Below are positions 63,229 through 64,000 of a DNA stretch of 64,000 nucleotides, piece after piece (position 1 is the first letter of the stretch; each line of letters begins with the position of its first letter). Source of the stretch: Hippophae tibetana (taxonomy: Eukaryota; Streptophyta; Magnoliopsida; Rosales; Elaeagnaceae). The notes under the pieces were generated by a model that saw only the letters and a list, made by a program, of their open reading frames with translations, did no database searches and was not told where the DNA came from. The translations under genes and the position numbers were made by a program. The stretch lies in contig CM072802.1 of the NCBI GenBank assembly GCA_037013495.1, positions 43,004,501 through 43,068,500 of the forward strand, written 5' to 3'.

Positions 63229-63742
63229 CCAAAAAAAAAAAAGTCCCATCATTGTTTCGGGCGCGAACGCAAATTAGTGTTAAAGGTCAACGAACGTCGA
63301 CAAATATTACTTACCCACATTAAGTCAATGATGTTTTGACACGAATGCATGCAAGTACTAGAAGCAGTACCTGCCAAGATTCAGAAGACCAGCGATGGTT
63401 ACCAGAGTCGAGGAAGCTGTCGTTGACGATGTCCCAAGCTTCCTCCACAATTCCCTCGTTGGTGGTCACCACAGTTTCAGGCACCGCCTCATGCTGTTCT
63501 TCTTTGAGACATGTATCAGTTGAAGAGGAAGAAGGAGCAAGTGACTCCATAGAGAGAGATTCAAAAGCAAAGGATGAGCTGGAAGGCAAAGAGACCAGAA
63601 GCCCAAGTGAAAGAGCTCCAGATATGGCTCCAGTTAGGGTTTTCTTCCCCCAATTGCAGCAGCAGAACGATGAAGACTTTGAAGTTTGAGAGCGTGAAAT
63701 TGGTGGAGTGGGCGAGGAGTTGCAGAGCAATATCACCCTCAT
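33915..63742 (-). CDS. Carboxyl-terminal processing protease (CtpA/D1-protease family, S41), plastid; 12 exons
   Basis: Exons (minus strand, 5' to 3'): 63742-63371, 63036-62917, 62483-62346, 60544-60440, 52658-52493, 50888-50812, 37601-37557, 35687-35604, 35019-34981, 34870-34808, 34170-34041, 33967-33915. All introns are GT-AG. The exons total 1392 bases and give 463 residues plus TAA. Residues 1-60 are Ser-rich with a hydrophobic stretch at 36-52 ending SSFAFE, as in a plastid/thylakoid-lumen targeting sequence. Residues about 165-255 form the PDZ domain (GIGINV). The core holds STASASEI, with nucleophile Ser378, and RTFGKG, with general base Lys403. Family members are serine proteases that trim protein C-termini; the best known matures the D1 subunit of photosystem II. 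Sequence order and wording recall the third plant CtpA paralogue rather than the classic D1 enzyme, so the substrate is uncertain. An in-frame ATG at 63787 would add 15 residues; the inner ATG (MRVILL) better fits a transit peptide. No disabling change was seen, so it looks functional. Confidence 0.93.
34041..34170 (-). CDS. CtpA-like gene, exon 11
   Basis: Forty-three codons plus one base: [19 protein letters not shown], then [20 protein letters not shown] and RNLP. 'YVTPN..DI...GI.PD' is the C-terminal signature of the family. The reading frame stays open past the donor CTTCCTG|GTAGAA into intron 11, but that stretch does not resemble the family. The exon is duplicated in decayed form at 28812-28923. 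Confidence 0.94.
34808..34870 (-). CDS. CtpA-like gene, exon 10: catalytic lysine
   Basis: Twenty-one codons, [20 protein letters not shown] plus K. The final Lys403 is the general base of the Ser-Lys dyad and is the last codon before the donor AAG|GTTCTA. Intron 9 on its other side is only 110 bases. Confidence 0.93.
34981..35019 (-). CDS. CtpA-like gene, exon 9: catalytic serine
   Basis: Thirteen codons, [13 protein letters not shown]. The Ser at residue 378 (TAS, before ASEI) is the expected nucleophile, because it lies 25 residues before the TFGK lysine, the spacing known for Scenedesmus D1 protease and E. coli Prc. Donor GAAATT|GTGAGC. Confidence 0.93.
35604..35687 (-). CDS. CtpA-like gene, exon 8
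   Basis: Twenty-eight codons, [20 protein letters not shown] followed by PLVTGPVI. This is the family's 'I....GR' strand leading to the catalytic strand. Acceptor AAACAG|GTG, donor GTCATT|GTATGC. Phase 0 at both ends. Confidence 0.92.
35821..37556. other. Part of intron 7, nothing recognised
   Basis: Lies between exons 7 and 8. 35940-36420 is extremely AT-rich. No element ends or coding similarity. Confidence 0.4.
37557..37601 (-). CDS. CtpA-like gene, exon 7 (45-base micro-exon)
   Basis: Fifteen codons, [15 protein letters not shown], continuing directly from GGLVQ in the previous exon and into VIYTVGRD in the next. It lies 13.2 kb from exon 6, with acceptor TTTCAG|GCT and donor ACG|GTATGT. 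Easy to miss by gene finders because of its size and isolation. Confidence 0.92.
40846..40850. repeat. Target duplication ATGGA (left); partner at 44625-44629
   Basis: ATGGA borders the whole composite insert on both sides, so Copia B plus the TRIM-like piece entered Copia A's LTR as one unit, or a TRIM insertion was later rebuilt. Confidence 0.75.
40851..44395 (-). mobile_element. Copia B: nested Ty1/Copia fossil with both LTRs
   Basis: LTRs are at 40851-41004 and 44237-44395, each about 155 bases and starting TGTTAGAGAT in the minus sense, with roughly one difference in twenty bases. The primer site (TGGTATCAGAGC) is at 44225-44236. Parts, minus sense: gag zinc-knuckle region near 43900-44000, protease about 43680-43430, integrase about 43440-42440 ([23 protein letters not shown]-like core), RT about 42214-41335 ([31 protein letters not shown]), RNase H about 41330-41030. 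Broken, with a small number of breaks and a short gag. Among the youngest elements here. Confidence 0.87.
44396..44624 (+). mobile_element. TRIM-like piece joined to Copia B
   Basis: The first 37 bases are almost the reverse complement of the opposite end of Copia B (40851-40887). Then come a plus-strand primer site TGGTATCAGAGCTAGGCCCT (44433), a very short middle, a purine tract GTGAGGGGGAG, and a 122-base LTR-like end TGTTGAAGGATTATGTCCCA...ATATAACA. 'TCCCACAT...TTTATAAG...GTTAGGCC' is typical of plant TRIM LTRs. Confidence 0.7.
44929..45300. repeat. Diverged tandem duplication, about 181-base period
   Basis: Two copies share ATCTTAAATCTCTT, CTACATGCCAC.TGTTTGTG and TTGATCCACA.AA words at constant spacing. 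About a quarter of bases differ. The function is unknown; it lies in intron 6. Confidence 0.65.
45301..46180. other. Intron 6 sequence, nothing recognised
   Basis: No element ends, coding similarity or repeats supported. An open frame at 45857-46135 shows no domain. Confidence 0.4.
46185..46925 (-). mobile_element. Copia C: fragment related to Copia A
   Basis: LTR-like sequence ends at about 46383 (GAGATTTCAACA, then CTCTTCCTCAAGTT), followed in the minus sense by RNase H and the end of RT. Wording parallels 38100-38640. It stops where a SIRE-like LTR starts. Broken fragment. Confidence 0.65.
46925..48112 (+). repeat. SIRE-like Copia LTR (solo or leftover)
   Basis: It holds a CGATCGA word cluster (47045-47235) and near its end GATTGTATACCTGATCCCTT and ACTATTCACCTCCTTCTAG, then AACTTTCA. 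'CTATTCACCCCCCTCTAG' just before the primer site is a known mark of SIRE/Opie LTR ends. No internal region follows. The left end is approximate. Confidence 0.5.
48500..50460 (+). mobile_element. Copia D: plus-strand fragment of the Copia A family
   Basis: RT start at 48880-49120 ([20 protein letters not shown]), the end of RT at 49500-49770 ([17 protein letters not shown]), RNase H near 50010-50230, and a 3' LTR start at about 50329 (TGTTAAAATCACAAGTAATG), matching the start of Copia A's LTR. Broken, many breaks, opposite orientation to Copia A and C. Confidence 0.7.
50812..50888 (-). CDS. CtpA-like gene, exon 6
   Basis: Seventy-seven bases. With the carried-over base it gives [20 protein letters not shown] and then RGGLVQ. 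The 'LDLR.N.GG' motif is the substrate-binding loop typical of C-terminal processing proteases. The donor at LVQ|GTCTG opens the 13.2-kb intron 6. Confidence 0.94.
51050..51975. repeat. Region bounded by GATC-rich word clusters
   Basis: GATC/GGATCGGATC words are dense at 51110-51240 and 51890-51965, around an AT-rich middle. It could be a DNA transposon with sub-terminal repeats, but matching inverted ends were not confirmed. It lies in intron 5. Confidence 0.35.
52215..52332. repeat. Perfect 59-base tandem duplication
   Basis: AATATAATCTAACACAAACC...CAGATAGGCCAAA occurs twice back to back without a difference, which suggests a recent event. In intron 5, about 160 bases from exon 5. Confidence 0.92.
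52493..52658 (-). CDS. CtpA-like gene, exon 5
   Basis: Encodes residues 246-300 plus one base of the next codon (phase 1). It includes [20 protein letters not shown], the segment linking the PDZ domain to the protease core; 'GY.R...F' is conserved in S41 enzymes. The donor is GTCACGG|GTATGC. An upstream reading that continues into the intron is not coding. Confidence 0.93.
52921..53527 (-). mobile_element. Small LTR (TRIM-like) element inside the LINE tail
   Basis: Ends: TGTTGAATTTAG...CTAGTTTTAAC on the left and TGTTGAATTTGG...CTAGTTTTAACA on the right, each about 80-95 bases. They are flanked by TACCT and CACCT, a nearly perfect target duplication. The middle holds a Copia-type 3' end motif in the minus sense (CTCCTCTTAAGCTGGAACAT). 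It is itself interrupted by the solo LTR at 52998-53315. Confidence 0.65.
52998..53315 (+). repeat. Solo Copia LTR with TTAAC target duplications
   Basis: TGTCAATGG...TTTTTGACA, 318 bases, bordered by TTAAC on both sides. It contains many TGTCCATA-like words and a TATAAATAG promoter motif. It is related to the LTR ending at 30342 (shared GATTTGGTCTT.TGATTTCTT, reverse strand). Confidence 0.8.
53885..60125 (-). mobile_element. Nearly full-length L1-type LINE in intron 4
   Basis: Minus strand, 5' to 3': a GC-richer leader (60125-59400); an ORF1 region (about 59200-57700; [11 protein letters not shown], then an acidic stretch [19 protein letters not shown]); an endonuclease at about 57580-56600; RT at about 56350-55400 ([36 protein letters not shown]); the C-terminal region at 54970-54080 ([28 protein letters not shown]); and a tail near 53885. 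ORF2 carries numerous stops and frameshifts, and the RT motif is [10 protein letters not shown] where RQGDPLSPFLF is usual. Dead copy. It accounts for most of intron 4. Confidence 0.83.
60126..60439. other. Intron 4 start, next to exon 4
   Basis: A stretch (60340-60410, TTTGTAACTATTTATATACA) resembles 48290-48350 (TTTGTAACTGTTTTTATATA), perhaps a shared host or element sequence. No gene. Confidence 0.35.
60440..60544 (-). CDS. CtpA-like gene, exon 4 (PDZ, second part)
   Basis: Thirty-five codons (residues 211-245). [14 protein letters not shown] is the conserved 'GD.I..ING' PDZ strand and is followed by [13 protein letters not shown]. It is separated from exon 5 by the 7.8-kb intron 4, which is filled by two LINEs and nested LTR elements. 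Confidence 0.93.
60600..61070. other. Intron 3 sequence, nothing recognised
   Basis: No coding similarity. A reverse-strand open stretch (60759-61004) lacks a recognisable domain. Confidence 0.4.
61071..61460. repeat. 195-base tandem duplication, nearly identical
   Basis: Units 61071-61265 and 61266-61460 differ at one base that I could see (TGTACGC against TGTATGC). This points to a recent duplication. It abuts the Gypsy tail and may have been part of that element. Confidence 0.92.
61461..62060 (+). mobile_element. Gypsy C-terminal tail and 3' LTR fragment (chromovirus type)
   Basis: 61468-61677 reads [20 protein letters not shown] and ends [12 protein letters not shown]. 'GPMTRA..K' followed by a short tail and stop is the usual end of plant chromovirus polyproteins. 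An LTR-like stretch follows, with repeated GTGGGTTTTTTATG words and a GGCCCATTTCATCTAGGGTT segment. The rest of the element is absent. In intron 3 of the host gene, opposite strand. Confidence 0.72.
62346..62483 (-). CDS. CtpA-like gene, exon 3 (PDZ, first part)
   Basis: Forty-six codons (residues 165-210) with [14 protein letters not shown] and [17 protein letters not shown], the carboxylate-binding strand and the 'GPA..AGV' turn of a PDZ domain. The exon starts at [11 protein letters not shown] after a CCGAAAG acceptor and ends GTGAGGCAG|GTATCT. Both ends are in phase 0. Confidence 0.92.
62593..62614. repeat. (GA)n microsatellite
   Basis: About eleven GA units in intron 2. Confidence 0.92.
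62917..63036 (-). CDS. CtpA-like gene, exon 2
   Basis: Forty codons (residues 125-164) containing [29 protein letters not shown] is the hallmark that precedes the PDZ domain in S41 proteases. The acceptor is TTTCAG|CGG and the donor GAGGAG|GTAATT. Phase 0 at both ends. Confidence 0.93.
63190..63242. repeat. C25 homopolymer, (CA)n and A-run in intron 1
   Basis: Twenty-five C in a row, then about seven CA units, then twelve A. On the transcript this is a G25 run near the 5' end of intron 1. The exact length may be unreliable in assembly. Confidence 0.85.
63371..63742 (-). CDS. CtpA-like gene, exon 1: targeting peptide and start of mature protein
   Basis: Encodes residues 1-124. It is rich in Ser, with the cluster [12 protein letters not shown] and then a hydrophobic segment ([16 protein letters not shown]). 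This suggests a bipartite transit peptide to the thylakoid lumen. The mature part begins near FAFESL and reaches [13 protein letters not shown], the usual helix at the start of plant CtpA proteins. The donor is TGGCAG|GTACTG and the exon ends on a whole codon. Confidence 0.9.
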
Positions 63743-63787
63743 CTTGTTCCCGACTGCTTTGCTTTGGCGCGTTTTGAACATTTGCAT

Positions 63788-64000
63788 TTGTCATAGCAAT
63801 CATAAATAATTCTAGGAAAAAAACATATTTTTCATTAATCGATGGTATATATTAAAAAAAACTTAAGTAGTCGTTTATTCCTACTATATAGTATAACTTT
63901 TTACCTAATTGCACAAATTTCTCTTTCAACATAATAAAAACATTATCACCCAATATTTATATACAAGAAATAAATATTATATTAACCTCAATAGTAACGT
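63788..64000 (-). promoter_or_regulatory. Region upstream of the CtpA-like gene
   Basis: About 210 bases of 5' flank, AT-rich, running off the right edge of the window. No convincing TATA box or start site could be fixed, so the promoter is inferred only from position. Confidence 0.3.

Noticed and set aside
63336-63689. 117-codon open frame on the plus strand
   Set aside because: Antisense shadow of exon 1, whose Ser-rich reading is the one that continues into the protease.

Overview
The window looks like nuclear DNA of a flowering plant, probably a eudicot. It is very AT-rich. It holds one intron-rich host gene for a chloroplast protein, surrounded and invaded by plant transposable elements: Copia, Athila/Tat and chromovirus-type Gypsy, L1-type LINEs and TRIM-like short LTR elements. 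It also holds a caulimovirid fossil and a piece of mitochondrial DNA. No rRNA, tRNA or CRISPR feature was found. The species cannot be told from the sequence.

Host gene (33915-63742, minus strand). Twelve exons, every intron GT-AG, join in frame into a 463-residue carboxyl-terminal processing protease (CtpA/D1-processing protease family, S41). It has a plastid/lumen targeting N-terminus, a PDZ domain, and the Ser-Lys dyad (Ser378 and Lys403, exactly 25 residues apart as in the family). The CDS is about 1.4 kb but spans about 30 kb, because introns 3, 4 and 6 are filled with elements. A decayed copy of exon 11 with its intron flank lies about 5 kb beyond the gene's 3' end (28812-28965).

Left part (1-28800). 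In order: the pol end of an Athila/Tat Gypsy element with LTR sequence; a minus-strand endogenous caulimovirid with movement-protein and capsid-like regions and a tRNA-Met primer site; a chromovirus Gypsy fragment; a SIRE-like Copia split by a solo Athila/Tat LTR with 5-bp target duplications; tandem Gypsy tail/LTR units; more Athila/Tat sequence; and a nuclear mitochondrial insert carrying the rpl5 tail and a broken rps14. The rest is AT-rich DNA with nothing recognisable.

Middle (29.6-32.5 kb). A scrambled Copia in which an integrase-region segment is present twice head to head, forming an inverted repeat with arms of about 0.7 kb and a 34-bp spacer.

Inside the host gene. Intron 6 (13.2 kb) holds Copia A. 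Its 5' LTR is split by a composite insert (Copia B plus a TRIM-like piece in the opposite orientation) that is flanked as one unit by ATGGA. Intron 6 also holds two more Copia fragments of Copia A's kind and a SIRE-like LTR. Intron 4 (7.8 kb) holds a nearly full-length minus-strand LINE and a plus-strand LINE tail. That tail is interrupted by a small LTR element, which is itself interrupted by a solo LTR. Intron 3 holds a Gypsy C-terminal tail and a nearly perfect 195-bp tandem duplication.

No wholly new system was proven. The most interesting points are the composite Copia/TRIM insert, the triple nest in intron 4, the Copia hairpin, the mitochondrial insert and the caulimovirid fossil.
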